Positions 37,301 through 52,300 of a stretch of DNA of 64,000 bases are shown in pieces. How positions within the stretch are numbered: position 1 is the stretch's first letter; each line of letters starts with the position of its first letter. The notes below the pieces were generated by a model. That model was not told the DNA's origin, made no database searches, and saw only the letters and a program-made list of their open reading frames with translations. Source of the DNA: Acridotheres tristis (lineage: Eukaryota; Chordata; Aves; Passeriformes; Sturnidae); NCBI GenBank assembly GCA_037013685.1, contig CM072896.1, forward strand, positions 13,775,444 through 13,839,443, given 5' to 3'. Made by a program: the position numbers and the translations under genes.

Positions 37301-40300
37301 GGAATGACATTGGTGGCAGTGTTGACAACCTCAACCAAAGTGTAGGTGCAGGTTCCCACAAAAGTGTACTTCATTCCATCAAAAGTGAAATAATGGGGAT
37401 CTCCTACCACTTGACATGTTGCTTGACCTGAAGCAAAAAAAAAAATCTAAGAATTTTGTACTGGATTGCACAATGGGCTCAGCTGATCAAAGCAGTTTGC
37501 AATAGTGGAGCAACCGCATCCTGATCATTATTATGTGGGCAGACTTTCAGAGATACATCTCAGGTTCATGCCAATGACATTTATTTTTAAGTAAGAAGTT
37601 TCCAGAAAGCATCTCCTAAATTTAATTTGCAAATTATATACAAAATAAACTTTTGTATATGTTTCTATATGCTGTTGTAGCTATGATTTATTGTATAGTT
37701 GAGAGTAATACTTTTCTACTATCTATATAAAAATACATAATTAACTGTATAAATGTGTAAATATAAAAGTAAATAAAATTGCATCTATATATATCAATAC
37801 ATAATGCACTTGTCGTTATGCAGGCCCACAGAAATGCAATTCTCATAGAAATGCAACCAAATTTAAAGCTTGTAGCACCAGTGATGTGGGACTTGAATTT
37901 TCATTATCAGGACAAATAGAATCCAAGTAATCTTGCAAACTTTGGGCAGCATCAGTTTTTGCTGATATCCACTACAACAGGAGGGCATCTGTTCTTGCAA
38001 GACAGAACATCATGCATTTTCATCTCTTAGCACTGGTAGCAATCAGTTCGGACTTCTTTACTGTCCCTAATGAAAATATATTTATAATAAAGCTAGAAAA
38101 AGAAGAGGATTTAATTATAGTATTGACATTGGGGTCAGGAAGGACTCACCATTGGAATGACAGCCCAGCACACCATCCTGAATACTGCACTCCTCCTGGA
38201 CTCCACACTCCCAGGATTTGCACTCAATGGTGTTATTTGCCTTGCAGGTGCAGCGCTCAGTGCAGGGGAAACGGGTGAACCAGTTTTCATTCAGCTACAT
38301 GGGAAGAGAGAGTGTAAGATGAATAGGAAGGTAAAAACATAAGGAAAAATCAAATTATTAGCATTTGAATGTGCATGATATATTATCATTTGGGCAATTG
38401 TAGCCACACAGCTCATGGACCAAGAAAGCTGGCAAAGTAAGTCTATTTTGAAGTTATTAATGGTGTAAATATGAATTGTGTAGTATTATTAACATGGTAT
38501 TTCCCTCACAGTGATAAAGAATGAGATGCCCTGGTTTTTTTTTTTTCCTTTTTTTCTTTAATATCTGATGTAACTTGCCTGGTGATACTGGTTGTTTTCA
38601 TCAACACAACCACAGTTGCTTTCTGGCACGCATTTGTCTCCACTCAAAACATAGCCTTCCTTACAGAAGCAACCTTCCACTGGCAAAGAACTGCAGGAAT
38701 CAACTGCTGAGATGTTCAAACAGGTAGAGGGACACCTAGTACCACAGCTATTGTAGATGCTGCCTCCAGGACAGGACATTGCTAAATAAAGAGAAAAAAT
38801 AAGATCACTCAAAAGGGCAAAATCATAATAAAGGTTTTCCTGATGCTTTCACTGTTTGCTCCTGAAAATATACAAAATGGCTGTTAGAAAATCTGACAGG
38901 AGAGTGCTGAGTACAAACCTTTTTCTGCTGATTTCGAGGCACAAAGTGACCCAGTTATGGAAATAGAAGAATTTTTTGCCATACCAGTTGATATGTCCCC
39001 ATTACTGTAGTTACTATTTGAGCATCTGCTATATATTCCAAAATAGAACTAAAAATCACACTCTGTCTTTCACTGAGACTCCTTGAGAACAATATACTTT
39101 CACACCCCTTCTGCTTACAGTAGAATTGGGCTTCTATCACTCAAAACATGGTCCCCAGGGATAACAAACCATTTTACAGAAATACTGAAGCATTTGTCCA
39201 TTTCTGTCATCTAGAAAACCACAGAAAAACATAGGTTTGGCTGGATTCTGTTATAAATCACTACATATGATTCTCATTTATTTCTGTCTCTACAACAGGA
39301 TCTCTTAGTCCTGTCAGACAATTAGAGCCAACATCTCCAGTCATCTAGCCAGACTTCCTTCCCCTGGTCAGGACCTTAACTGAGTTTTTATTTGAATCAT
39401 TGATGAAGAGAGCACTTGAGAGTCAGTCTTTCTAATGTTACTGACTTTTCTCTATTACTATAATGAAACCATAGACTATTAGATCCTGGCCTATAGCCTC
39501 AGACTATAGAGTGTGGATGTACACGTCTTTAATCTGATTTGGAGGGTTAGACACTCTTTTCTTGTTCTATCTTCTTTTTATGTAAGAATTCTCTGTGTTC
39601 TGTCCTCTCAGGGCTGACTTACTGGATGCTTTATCACAGTAATTCTTCCAAACTGACCAGCTCCTCAAACCTATCAATTTTTTATGGTTTAGTTTAAATG
39701 CAGAGCTAATTGTTCACATTAAAAAAAAACATAATAAAAAAGGTGCAGATCTGCAAAAGATAATCCAGTGGTAAGTGGTATAACAAAAATTAGTGTAAGA
39801 CAAAAAAAGCATAGAGAATAATTATGGTTTATTTTAAGTATGGTTGACCTTTAGAGGAATTTCTTTTCCCTCCAGTTGTGTAGTTTGTGGACTTATATGT
39901 CCTTTAGATAATGCTGCCCAGAGAAGTTATGGATGCCCCTTTCCTGGAATTTTTCAAGACCAGGTTGGATGGGGTTTTAAGAAAGCTGTTTTAATGGAGG
40001 GCATCCCTGACCATGGAGGGCTGGAACTAGATGATATTTAAGGTCCTTTCCAAGCCAAACCATTCAAGAATTCTATGTGTGACAAGCAGAAAGCTGTCCA
40101 GTGTTGCTTAAAATCAGCACCAGTGAGACTCCTGGAAAGTTCTATTATTAGAAATATGAGTTCATTACAGTAAATTTGCCATAAGGTCATTCTAAAGAGA
40201 ATTAATCAAGATGTGACAGTATTTGATTTCTTTGCTTTAGAGAGAAATAGAGCACTTCCTAGAAAGAGCTGTTTTTCAAGGTCTCTTATTTTTTTAACCA

Positions 40301-43300
40301 AATGCCATTGATAGACATGTCTTATGGAGGACTACTACCTCCATTTATATTGAGGATGATAGATTTTCACTGAAGCAAAGGAACTTATTCCTCCAGTGCA
40401 GAAGCTCACATAAGACACAATTGAATGTAATCAGACTTTTCCAAGAAACTAATAGCAAGTGATAAATATTATGCAACTTTAAGGATTTAATCTGCATGTA
40501 TCCTAATGTTCAGAAAATTAGTGGTTTATACAAATCCTGGAATGGTTCTGAACCTGAAGCAGGCTCAAGGCATTGTGAAAGACAGGCTATACTCAGAACA
40601 TTGCATAAAATGAAATAACACACATGGAAAAGGTAAAGGACAATGAAATTAAAATTCAGAATAGATAACTATATCAAAACACTCACGGCAAAGAGTAGCA
40701 TTCCTCCATTCTATGCATATCCCAGCATTGACACACGACTCAGCATAGGCCTGCAGTCCATAGCACAAGGATGTTGCTTGTCCCCCAGTGAAACACATGT
40801 CATAAACACAGTTTTCAAAGAAATTCTGTGGAGGCACCTTGGAGTGACAGTCCTTGAAGATACCTGTGTAAATCAAGGAAGATATATAGAAGGATAGAAA
40901 AAACCCACTGGAATGTTAAGACTGACCACCATGTATTTTCTGTCACGGCAAACACATTGTGGATGTTCCAGGCTGTGTTAAGTAAATTAATCCAGTACTT
41001 GAAATGGATACACAATGCACAGTATGAGAATGGGCTCCCTGGATCAGGTTTTCTTCATTTTGCATGATTGATACAACACAACCTACATAGATTAAGCATT
41101 GCTGCCTAGGAAAACCACTAATTCTAGACAACTACAGGGAACATGTACAGAATTTCAGATCAAATGTTTGTAACACACACACACTGACAGTCCATCTGAA
41201 CTACTTTTTAGCAAGCAGAGTACAAGTCACCATAACACAAGGAGCAGCATGTTCCCTGCGCATTTTCTCAGATAAAATTCATGGACACACTGGCATTGTC
41301 TGAACAGATGACATATTCTGGCCAGGCACCTCTGGGTTTTACATTGGCCATTCACACTGGAGGCTTTATATGCTTCCAATACAAGCTCAGAAAAAGAGAC
41401 TATAGAGAAGGGACAAAACAAGCAATACCATGCTCTGTCACCTGGCTCACAGGAATCTACCAACACACTACCTGTTGGGTCTGTGATCATGCCACATGCT
41501 GTGTTTTTCTTTGCTTCAGTCTCCAACACAGGATCACATTGCTCTTCTGTCCCACCACTGGAGCATCTGGAGAAAGCAAGCAAATCAAACATGTTTCACA
41601 TCTCTTACTGTCAGATTTTCAGTGGAAAATTAATACATAACAACTCTGCACAAAAGAGTGCATTTTATTTCTGTCACAAGACTTTATCCAGCTTCTTTGA
41701 AAAGCTGATGTCAGCCCTCTCACTAAATGGACTTCTTTTTTGATCCCTTCTGGGTGATTCAAAGGCTTATTCTTAGTTGCAAAAAAAAAGAGCTATGCAA
41801 TCCAAACAGTTATGGTTTCCAATCAGGGAACTGGAGTGATGTACCAACCTCCCTCACACTCAACAGACAGTTCCTGCTTTGGAAAATGAGACTTAAAGGA
41901 CACAAGCCCTCTTATCACTCACTGGTTTATGTGAAAGTCCAGCTCCCTGCCTCTCATGGGCAGCTGGAAGATGTAAAATGGCACTGGATGAAAAAGCCAT
42001 CAAGTAGATAGATATTTGGTTTTAAGAGTTTGCTCAGAAAATGCTACATGATGAAATGATTTTACATACATGGTGTTATTCTCAGGCACCTGCCAGCTTT
42101 CTCCAAGATCAGTGGAATCACTTGCAATGTCACCATTGGACTTGATATTGTCATCATTTGGATCACCATTATAATTACCTGTGAGGGTAAAAAGAGATTT
42201 ATAGGATTTATGAAGTTCAAGCCTGTAGAAAAAACCTAGGTTTCAGGCTGTAAAATAAATTGAGATAGGGAGAATATGTAAGTAATGCCAATCTGTACTG
42301 GGCAAAATAAGAGCAGAATTGTGTTCTGATTACTGACAAGAGCTTCTGCTCAGACATTTGAAGCAGGAAGTCTGTAAGTTCCAATGTAACTGGATTACAT
42401 GGCATCCAAGAAAAAACTTATCTAAAAAATCCCTACTAATTTTCTTGCATCCTACATGTAGAATGTTGGACTAAAAATTAAACAGTGCTATTTGCACCAT
42501 TATAGTCTTAGGTAGATTTCCTGCACTGAAAGTGTGAAAAACTCATGAAGAGAGAATTGAACTAAAAAATTCCAGATAATCTAAACCAATGAATAATCAG
42601 AAACTTGCAAGACAAACTACTCTTGTAATTTCTACATGCTAACAAAAAAAGTTTTAAGTAATTACCAGCAACCACTTACCACAGAGGCCACAGAGCAGAC
42701 CACTGTAATTAGAGGGCACAGACACTTCTGCATAATGATTTCCATCATATCTCACCCACAGTCCAAAGTCAGTTTCCAAGAGAACATATCCACCACTGCT
42801 TTGAATACTGATCTTCTTTTCAATAAATACAGGCAAGTTCATTCTTTGACCATTCACCTGTACAGCAAGTTGTGAAAGTAAGTGTATGGCTCCTGGGACT
42901 CCTACAACTACCACCAGCTAGTACAGATTGCTGGAAGATAGGATCTTGTGCACAGGGGAACTGGAACTGATTAAAGAACATCTGAGCAAGTTTGTTGGAG
43001 ATTTCATTAAAAGAGGTAGATATCATTAATAAAAAGACAAAGTTTTGTTATAAATTCTACAGAGATAATAATTATCTGCATGTCAGTTAAAAATTATATG
43101 TCTTAAATGGGTATTTTCTTACATTCACTTTCTTGTTTTTCAGCAGAGAAATCTGATTGTCATAGACTTCCACATGCACTGACTTCACATAAGAGACTTT
43201 GGTGTTGGCTCCTCTGTGCTCATTTGTTGTGGACACATCAAAGTATGGAAGGCCCTCAGAGACAGTGCACACTTTGGAGAGGGTGTAAGTGCAATTTCCC

Positions 43301-46300
43301 ATGAAATTATGGACTTTGTGGTCATAAGTGTTGTAATGTGGGTCCCCAGAGGCACTGCAGGAAGCACGATCTACGAAGAAAGAAAAAATCTCTCTGAGTC
43401 TTCCCCAGACTTGCTGCTGCTTGGTTTCCAGATTGTTTATTGTATGTTGTATTTGTTGCTCAGTTGTAGCAGTGATGACATCAGTCAATAGCATTCCAAA
43501 GGCAAACCCAGCCTTCTATCTTTGGACCCACAAAGAATCTACTCTTGTGTATGAGAAATCTGTGATAGAGGTTGATGAAGAAAGTTGGGTAAAAGGCATT
43601 ATTAAGACATCATTATATAAACAGGAGCAGTGAGCTTTTATACATCCGTATAACGGATGAAAATTTGCCATACAAAAGAGTAATTTAAATATATATGGAC
43701 ATGGCAATAAAGAGTGCGTGAGATAACTATCACATAGCTATTGTGTTCCTACAAAACCATCAACACTGTGGCAAAGAGACCTATTGGAAGATGTATAGAC
43801 ATGGAAGGCAGAAAGACTCCCAGAAGAAAAAAAATGTTCTGGAAGTGTGCTTAGCAAGGAAAAGCTGCTGTAATCTTCCAGGATCAACCCATAGAAATCA
43901 TTGACAAATGTGCAGGCAACATTACAGTCTGTTGGTGGAGCTGAACACGGTGCAGGAAGGAAAGCAGAGGTTTTAGGGTGAGGGTGGGGCCACCTTTTCC
44001 CCATGTCCAGCAGGGCTCAGGTACATCCATGTACAACCGTGGCATGCCCGTGGATAGGTGATGGTGGCCAGTCAAGGGGAAGTGCTCAGCACAGCCACTA
44101 CCAAACACAGATGGGAGACGACGGTACCTGTGCTTGTCCCAGGTGACGGTGATGTTGTTGTATTTGGAGGCGGCGTTGTAGTGCCTGGCAAGGGGGGTGA
44201 GGTTGTAGGAGCTGGTGAATGAAATAGAGTGAAACAGAAGTGAAGAAGGCATGTTTGATAATGGAGATTTGTTCCCAAATGGAGATGTTGCACACTTCCC
44301 AAACACTCCTACACCATTGCAAACAAAGTGCAGGACGGGGATTGTACCTGTCCGGAAGAGTCTCTTCATGCAAGGACTGGCTGGCCCACCAGAGTGGGTG
44401 CCTAGTTATGTGATACATGGGGAAATCTCTGCCCCCTGTACTGCCCCAAAACTGCCCCATGCTCTGTCTCTGAGATTCAAGGAAATCCAAGGAGGTCAAC
44501 AGAAGACTTACCACAGACAGTGCCAGCACTCCAGTCTCCCAGAGCAACGCCTGCCTCAGCACAGGCTGCAGCATAGGCCCCCAGGTCATTGCAGAGCTGC
44601 TCCGTGCTGCCACCCGTGGCACACTGGTCATAGACACAGCTCTCAAAGTATGTCTCGGGTGGCAGAACTGCATGGCATGGCTGGAATGGGCCACCGAGGT
44701 GTGTGAGGATTGAGCACTGCTTGTTAGCTGCCTGCTCTTCCTCAGGGGAGCAGGATGCAGGTGGGCTGATGGCTGGGTCACACCTACAAAGCAGACAGGC
44801 AGCCCTGAGTTCCCTGCAGCCTGTTGACAGCAGCCACTGCATTTCCTGACCTCCTCCCAAGCCATAACCTCAGCTTCTGCAAGCCAGATCCCTCACTAAA
44901 ACAGGCACCCATGGCTGTCACTTGAAAGGGTGGAACACATGGCCCACAGGCACCATTGCCCTCCCTGGTTTCAGGTGGACACAAGCAAACGATTGAGTCA
45001 GTTGCAATCGTTATGAAAAGCATCCTGCCCAGAGTCAGCCCACTCTCCCTGGGGTCAGGAACACGCATCTTCTCCATTGCCCCATGCTTGCCATCACCAG
45101 CCCTCCCTCCTGGTGTCCCTCGTAGCCCCCCCTCTGCCCCATTCCCTTCTGTCCTTCATCTGCATGATGGAACAAGGACTCACGGCCACTCATCATCTGG
45201 CACCATCCAGCTGGCTCCAAAGTCATTGAAGTCAGGTACCACCACCCCATCGGGTCGCATGAAGTCGTCCTGCTGGCTCCCAGTGTACGTCCCACACAGC
45301 CCACAGAGTTTGCCCTTGTATTTCTCAGACACCTTCACTAGGAGCTCATGGTCCCCATTGAACCGCAGCTGCAGGCCTAGCTTGGTAGAAACCTGCACGT
45401 AGGAGCCGCTCAGGGAAATGGTCACACCGGCGGCAGGAGAAGCGGGCAGGGAGACCAGAGTACCGTTAATCTGGAGAAGGGGACAGAAGGAGAGAGAAGC
45501 ATGAAGAGGTGCCCTCCACTGAGAGGTCACTGTTTCCCACCAGGCTTGTGCCAGTGCCAGCGAGCCAACAGCTTTGGTGGCAGGAGAAACCCTGCCCAGG
45601 CCTACGAGGACAGCAGCAACTGTACAGCGGCACCCTGAAAGCTCAGGAAAGTAACCAAGGATCTGTGTCTGCATGAGCAGCCATATATGGCCCATTCAGA
45701 GCCCCAACAGGCTCTTCTGTGAGCGTGCAGCAGGCTCAGGGAATAGCAAGCTCTCCCTGGGGACTATTAAAATACCCTGGGGGTAATTTAAGGGTGTGCA
45801 GCATGCCTGTTGTTCCCAGGTATAAAAATGAGAGCCTTACGTAGACTGCCTTGTGCTTGCGCAGTGCAATGTGGAGGCCTTCGAGGGACAGCGCCACAGA
45901 GTCCAGAGCTGTCCAGCTCTGGCTGCCACGATGTTTGTTACGGGTGGTGACACTGAACCCGACGGAGGAGTTGTCACAGCCCGTCACCACTGTGTAGTTG
46001 CAGGAGCCCTGGAAGTGGTGGAGCTTCCCATCAAAGGTGCTGTAATGTGGGTCACCGTAGATGTGGCAGATGGCAGTGTTGGCTGGATAACAGCCCCTTT
46101 GCCCATCCTGGATCTTGCAGACCTCGTCCTCACCACAGGACAAGGCAGAGCAAACCATCTGGCCTTTGGCTTCACAGCGGCACCGGCGAGTGCAGTTCTC
46201 ATTCACGAAGGATTCGCCTTCCTGCAGGCAGGGAAACACCAAACCTCAGTGGATGAGGCAGGAAAGCACAGGCAGAGGGGTGGCCTGGCAGGGGTGCAAA

Positions 46301-49300
46301 GCAGGGCAGGCTTTTCACTCACAGTGTAGTAGTTGCCCTCAAAGAGGCAGCCGCAGTTGGCCTCGGGCACACAGGTGTCTCCACTCAGGAGGAAGCCAGA
46401 GCTACATGCACAGCCCTCCACACAAGGCTTGGAGCAGTTCTGTGGGGCTTGTTGGTCAACACAGGTGGCAGGACAGCCGGTCATGCAGGGGTCATAGTAG
46501 CTGTTGGGGGGACACTGCAGAGCTGCAATGGGAAGGGGAAAATTAGCACCAGCAAGACTTCAACCATGGACAGCCGAGTGAGAAGGGAATGACCAAAGAC
46601 TGGCTTTGGCCAGAGGTTCAGAGCAGAGGGTGTGGCCCATATTTCCCTTTCTGGCAATGGCAAGACAGGTACTCACGGCAGAAGGTAGCATTCCTCCAGG
46701 GAAGAACAGTCACACCAGCTGCCTGGCACGCGTCGACATAGGCCTCCAGAGCAGCACACAGGAACTCCTGGCCACCATTCAGGGCACACAGGTCGTACAA
46801 GCAGGTGTCAAAGTAGTCCTGGGGGTTGATCACGCCGTGGCAATTCGCAAAAGAGCTAGGCCTGGTGGTCAGTAGGCCACAGAACTGGTCGGAGCGGTAG
46901 AGCTCCTCCTCTTCTGCGCTGCAGGGCGGGGAAGGCACAGGGACACCGCAGGAGGGGTCACTGTCCGGGACCTGCCAGCTCTCCCCCAGCTCATTGGAGT
47001 TTGCGGCTTGCTGCCCGTTGGGCATCATGTACTCATCGTCTTTGCGGTTGTTGAAGTTGCCACACATGCCACAGGTCAGGTTGAAGTAGGTGGTGGGCAC
47101 CTTCACCTCCACCGAGTGGTCAGTGTCGTAGGACACTCTGAGATTGAAGTCTGTCTCCAGGACGATGTAGCGACCGCTCTTGCTCACCGTGATGGCCCCT
47201 CCCGCTGCGCTCACCGGCAACGTCTGCCGCACGTTGTTCACCTACGGCACACAGCCACAGTGAGCCCCGGGCCTGTCCCCAGCCTCCCTGGCTGCTCCTG
47301 CCCAGGGAAAGCAGCTGGCAGCCCAGGCATGGCAAACAGCTGCCTGGGATGTCCTCACACCCCAACACCCCTGGGGCTCACAGAGCTGTCTGTTGTGCTC
47401 TGCACTGTACTCAACAGGGCCCACGTTCCCCATCGGCTTCTTCCTCGTGCAGCCCCTCCAGAAAGGCAAAACAAAGTGACCCAGTGCCTTCAAGAGAACC
47501 AAGCCACCCCTGGCACCTGCCAGGCCCTGCCAGCTGCAGCCAGCCCTGCCTTGCAGCCACACCCCACAGGAGCCAGCCCCACTGCTTACCAGCACGTGGC
47601 TCGTCTGCTGCTTGATGATGACGATGCGCTGTCCGTACACCTCAACCACGACTTCACGCACGTAGGACACTCGGGTGTTGCCACGGTGCTCGTTCTTGGC
47701 CTCCACGTTGAAGTAGGGCAGGGAGGTGGTGTTGGAGCACACTTTGGCCAGGGTGTAGGTGCAGTTGCCCATGAAGTTGTGAGTCACTTTGTCAAAGGAT
47801 TTGTAGTGGGGGTCCCCGTGCACGTGGCAGATGCCGTAGGAGTGTTCCAGGCACACAGGTTTCCCGTTCTGCACCCCACAGTACTGGCCCGCAGGGCAGG
47901 AGGCATTGAAGCACTGGACTTTGCTTCCTCGTGCGGGACACGTGCACTTGGAGGAGCAGCTGTCGTCCGTCCAGAACTCGGAGCCCACGGGGTAGTGCTG
48001 CCCGTTGTGCCAGCAGCCGCACTGCTGGCTGGGCACGCAGCGGTCATTGTAGAGCAGGTACCCGCTGTCACACACACAGCCCTCCACACACGGCAGGCTG
48101 CAGGTAACTGGAGCCATTGGGTCAACACACGTGGCAGGGCAGGCTGCAGCACAGGACTCGTAGTGACTGTTGGCCGGACAAGCGATCGCTACCAAGATAG
48201 AAAACCAAGCAGTTACTTGGAGAACAGAATACAGCATTTGGCTGAATATCCCCCTTTGATAAAGGAACTGTCTCTCTTCTCTCTACGGTCTCTTTGGCTC
48301 TACTTGTATTCTCAGTCGTACCCGAAGAAAATGAAACAGAAAATGGTGCCTCTAATACTGATATCTATCTATATATCCCTACAGCCCATGGGGAGAGTAG
48401 TTCTTATTCCCCAGCTCACTCGTCCAACTGTGTCCACTGTGTCCTGTGTTTTTCTGAGTGTACTGGCCCATGGTACCATGTCTGGACTTACAGCAGAAGG
48501 TTGCATTCCTCCACACAGGTATCTGGACACCAAGTGACTGGCAGGCATCTGCATAGGACTGCAAGCTCTTGCACAGGGTCTCGCGGTCCAGCCCCAGCTC
48601 ACAGAGGTCATAGGAGCAGGTGTCAAAGTAGCTGTTGGGGCTCAGCACAGCATGGCACACCTGAAATGGGCCGCTGGGGTCAGTGAGGAGCCCACAGAAG
48701 TGGCTGCTGCTGATGACTTGCTTGTCAGTCTCATTGCAGGCTGGGGTGGGCAGGAGTCCGGCTGAGCAGCTGTGGAAAGACAGGCAGAAGGGCCCCTGGG
48801 TCATTTGTGGACTTCTCCTGATCTCTTCTCCTCCTGCTTCCCTTGCCCAATGTATCCTCAGAGCTGCTGGGGGCCATGCTCACCTGCTGTTGTTGGACAC
48901 CTCCCAGCTGTTGCCCAGGCTGGTGGAGTCTGGCTCCATTGTCCCTTCAGGGTTCTGGAAGTCATCTGCTGCCATCCCGTTGTAGTTCCCACACATGCCA
49001 CAAACCTTCTGCCCATAGGTGCTTGGAAGTGTCACCTCCACCCGATGCTTCCCATCAAACTTGACTCTCAAGCCAAAGTCTGTCATGACCATGGTGTAGA
49101 AGCCACTGGACAGGACCTGCACGCCTGCGGATGGGCTGCAAGGCAGGATCTCTTCCACTCCATTGACCTGGAAGGACAGGAACCGAGACAGGATTGGAGC
49201 AGCCCATTTGGCACAGTTCTCTCCTCTCCCACAGCCCCACAGCATGTTCCCCCCAAGCTCACCGTCACCACTCCACCCTGTCCCAGCCTTATCTGCTGGT

Positions 49301-52300
49301 CAGCCACATCGACATCCACGTATCGGACATAGGACACACGGGTGTTGCCTCCCCTGTGCTCGTTGGCCGCTTCCACATTGAAGTAGGGCAGGGAGCTGTT
49401 GCCCTCACACAGCTTGGAGAGGGTGTAGGTGCAGGTGCCCATGAAATGGTGTAACTGCTTGTCGAATGTGTGGTAGTGAGGGTCTCCTTCCACCACACAG
49501 GTGCCTGACAGTGGAAAGACCAGAGAGAACTTTCAGCTGAGCACCTCCTACTGCCTCTCCTCCCCAGCTCACTTTGCTCAAACACCATTTAGAGCATGAC
49601 TGCTCTATTGGGTTTACAGGCAAGCAGAGTTATTACAGATCTATATCATTACAGTATTAATTTTTACAGACATACAATTCAAAGCTGTTCAAATGTCCTA
49701 ATGCTACAAGCACAGCTGTCCCACACAAACCCTTAGAAGAGGAAGAGGATTTAATGTCTTATCATTTGGGGAGGTTGAAATAAAACAAATAACAGCCCTT
49801 AAACACAAATGCACCATATTCTCAGTACAGGTTTTGAAGAGGATTCAGAACTCTACCAATAACAGCAGTACCTGAGGTCATCCCAGGTGTTATTGTTGGT
49901 GTTCTTGGTGTCGTCTGTGTTGTAATGTTAGGCAGTGGAGTAGGGGATGTAGTAGGAAGTGAACCTATGGAGAGACAGAGGAAGAAGTGGTGTCAACATG
50001 GGCCTTTGTTGTAAACAGCTAATCCAGCCTTCCTGAAAAACCCAACAAGCTTATCCGAGAGATCCAGGACAGGGATGGTATTGTTATGTTTCTGCAAAAA
50101 CACTACCAGCAGCAGCAGAGCTGGGAGATGGGAGGAGACACACTCCTCTTCAGTATGAACACTCCATCCTTATCATGGGCCTTGGAGGAAGCAAAATGAA
50201 AAGTTTCAACAAGCAGATTCAGAAGGGGATGGGAGGTGGCAGTACCTGAGCTTGTTGTGGGTCTGGTTGGTGAGGTGGTGAGTACAGGCTCCGTTGTGGT
50301 ACTTGGCACGGGGACTGTGGGTGTTGGTGTCCATGGACCTAGCACAAGAGTGTGTAAGAGGAGATGTGCACCAACAGGGGAGTTTTGTTGTGGGCAGCTG
50401 GTTCCCTCACCCTTCTGAAGTACCCAACACCATGACCAGGCATACCCAGGACAGGGATTGAAGAGTGTCATCTCAGGCAGAGCTGTCCCACTCAAGGGCT
50501 CTGCCACCAGCCTAGCTGGGTGACAGCAGCAGGCAAGGCCCTTCTGTATCTGTGGTCAATGTCTTGCCTGTGGGCCTTGTAATGTGTGAACTAAAACAGT
50601 GGCTGCAGGCAGTGCCACTGCTCCAGCCTCCCAGAGGAGAGTTGACTTGGGCACAGGCTGCACCACTGCCCAAAGACGACCTGTGCTCCTGCCTCTAGCA
50701 CAGCCTTCCACCTCAGTCAGTGACATATCTCAAGCTGCCCTTCCCTAAGCCAAGCCTTGTACCTGCTACACAGGATCCAATTTCAATGGAGATATCGTCC
50801 AGTGCTACGTTGCTCCGCACATCTTCACCCCACTGTCCCTCCAGCAAAATCTAAGGGAGGGAATGGTTCCCAGCATTAGCTCCAGCTGCATGTGTGAAGA
50901 GCCATTAGAAAGCACAGCTCCTCTGAGGTGACAGTGAGAGCCTGTGGCCTTACCTGCATGTTTCCTGTGGTGTTCACCGTGATCTCTCCCAAGTGCCATG
51001 TGTCCCCATGGTTCCCAACTTCTCTCCAGACCAGCACTTGCTCATCATCCTTCTTCACATACACCCCCAGGGCCATTTCTCCAGCAGTTCCGTACATGTG
51101 GTACCAGAAGCGGAAGCAGAGTGTTCCTTCCCAGCTGCACACTGGGCTGACCAGGTGAGCCACAAAGCCTGGGAGAGCATCATCACCTCCTTGCAGGAAG
51201 ATGTAGTAGCCATCTGAAACAAAGCACGAGCCACATTGTCGCATCAGGTCTACCCAAAGCAGCCAGGGACAATCCAAGCACAGTACTGGGAGCACCCCGG
51301 CAGCAGTTTCAAGCAGGTCAAAGGAGGGGAGAGCAAACACAATTCCTTCACAAACCACAACCCTCCCCAGACCCAAGTGCCTCTATGAATGTACTCTCAG
51401 GGCCATGGCAGGTTTATGCTTTGGCCTGGGACATGGCAACACCTCCAAAGCATTGCCACTGGCCTCACATTGCTCTGCAGACTTGGAGAAGTCTCGTCTT
51501 TGGCTTCTGGAAAGGCCACGATCTCATAACAGAGACACAGACCCCTTTGCCTAGCCCAGAGACCAACACGTCATCAAGCTGTGTATTACATTCTCCGCTA
51601 CATGGCAGGTCCTTGCCTGCTCTGGGAGTAGCACAAACTGATTGCCAGGGCTGGAAGTCCTCCTAAGGGAATCCTTGGGCCCTCAGGGACAGTGGACAAA
51701 TTGCTGTGGAGGAAGGCCAGGAAAGTCGTGGTCTGTGTTTGCTGTTAGAAGTTTGTTACTGCGTTTGCATGGACACCCCTCTGCCTGTGTCCTGATTGCT
51801 GTCCCTACCTCCTGTTGTGTGATCAGAGGACGGGCCAGTATTTGGTGTGGGTGTTGGGCCTTTGTTCCTTATCCAGTCAATGCTGCTGTAGTCTTCCTGG
51901 ACCCAGCCACAGAAGTCATTGTCGAATGTGCAGGCAACATTACAGTCTGTTGGTGGAGCTGAACACGGTGCAGGAAGGAAAGCAGAGGTTTTAGGGTGAG
52001 GGTGGGGCCACCTTTTCCCCATGTCCAGCAGGGCTCAGGTACATCCATGTACAACCATGGCATGCCCGTGGATAGGTGATGGTGGCCAGTCAAGGGGAAG
52101 TGCTCAGCACAGCCACTAGCAAACACAGATGGGAGACAACGGTACCTGTGCTTGTCCCAGGTGACGGTGATGTTGTTGTATTTGGAGGCGGCGTTGTAGT
52201 GCCTGGCAAGGGGGGTGAGGTTGTAGGAGCTGGTGAATGAAATAGAGTGAAACAGAAGTGAAGAAGGCATGTTTGATAATGGAGATTTGTTCCCAAATGG

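Noticed and set aside
47008..48537. 509-residue plus-strand frame, and its relative at 55,411-56,556
   Set aside because: Antisense shadow of the VWD/TIL exons; the minus-strand reading has clear domains and splice sites, the plus one has none.
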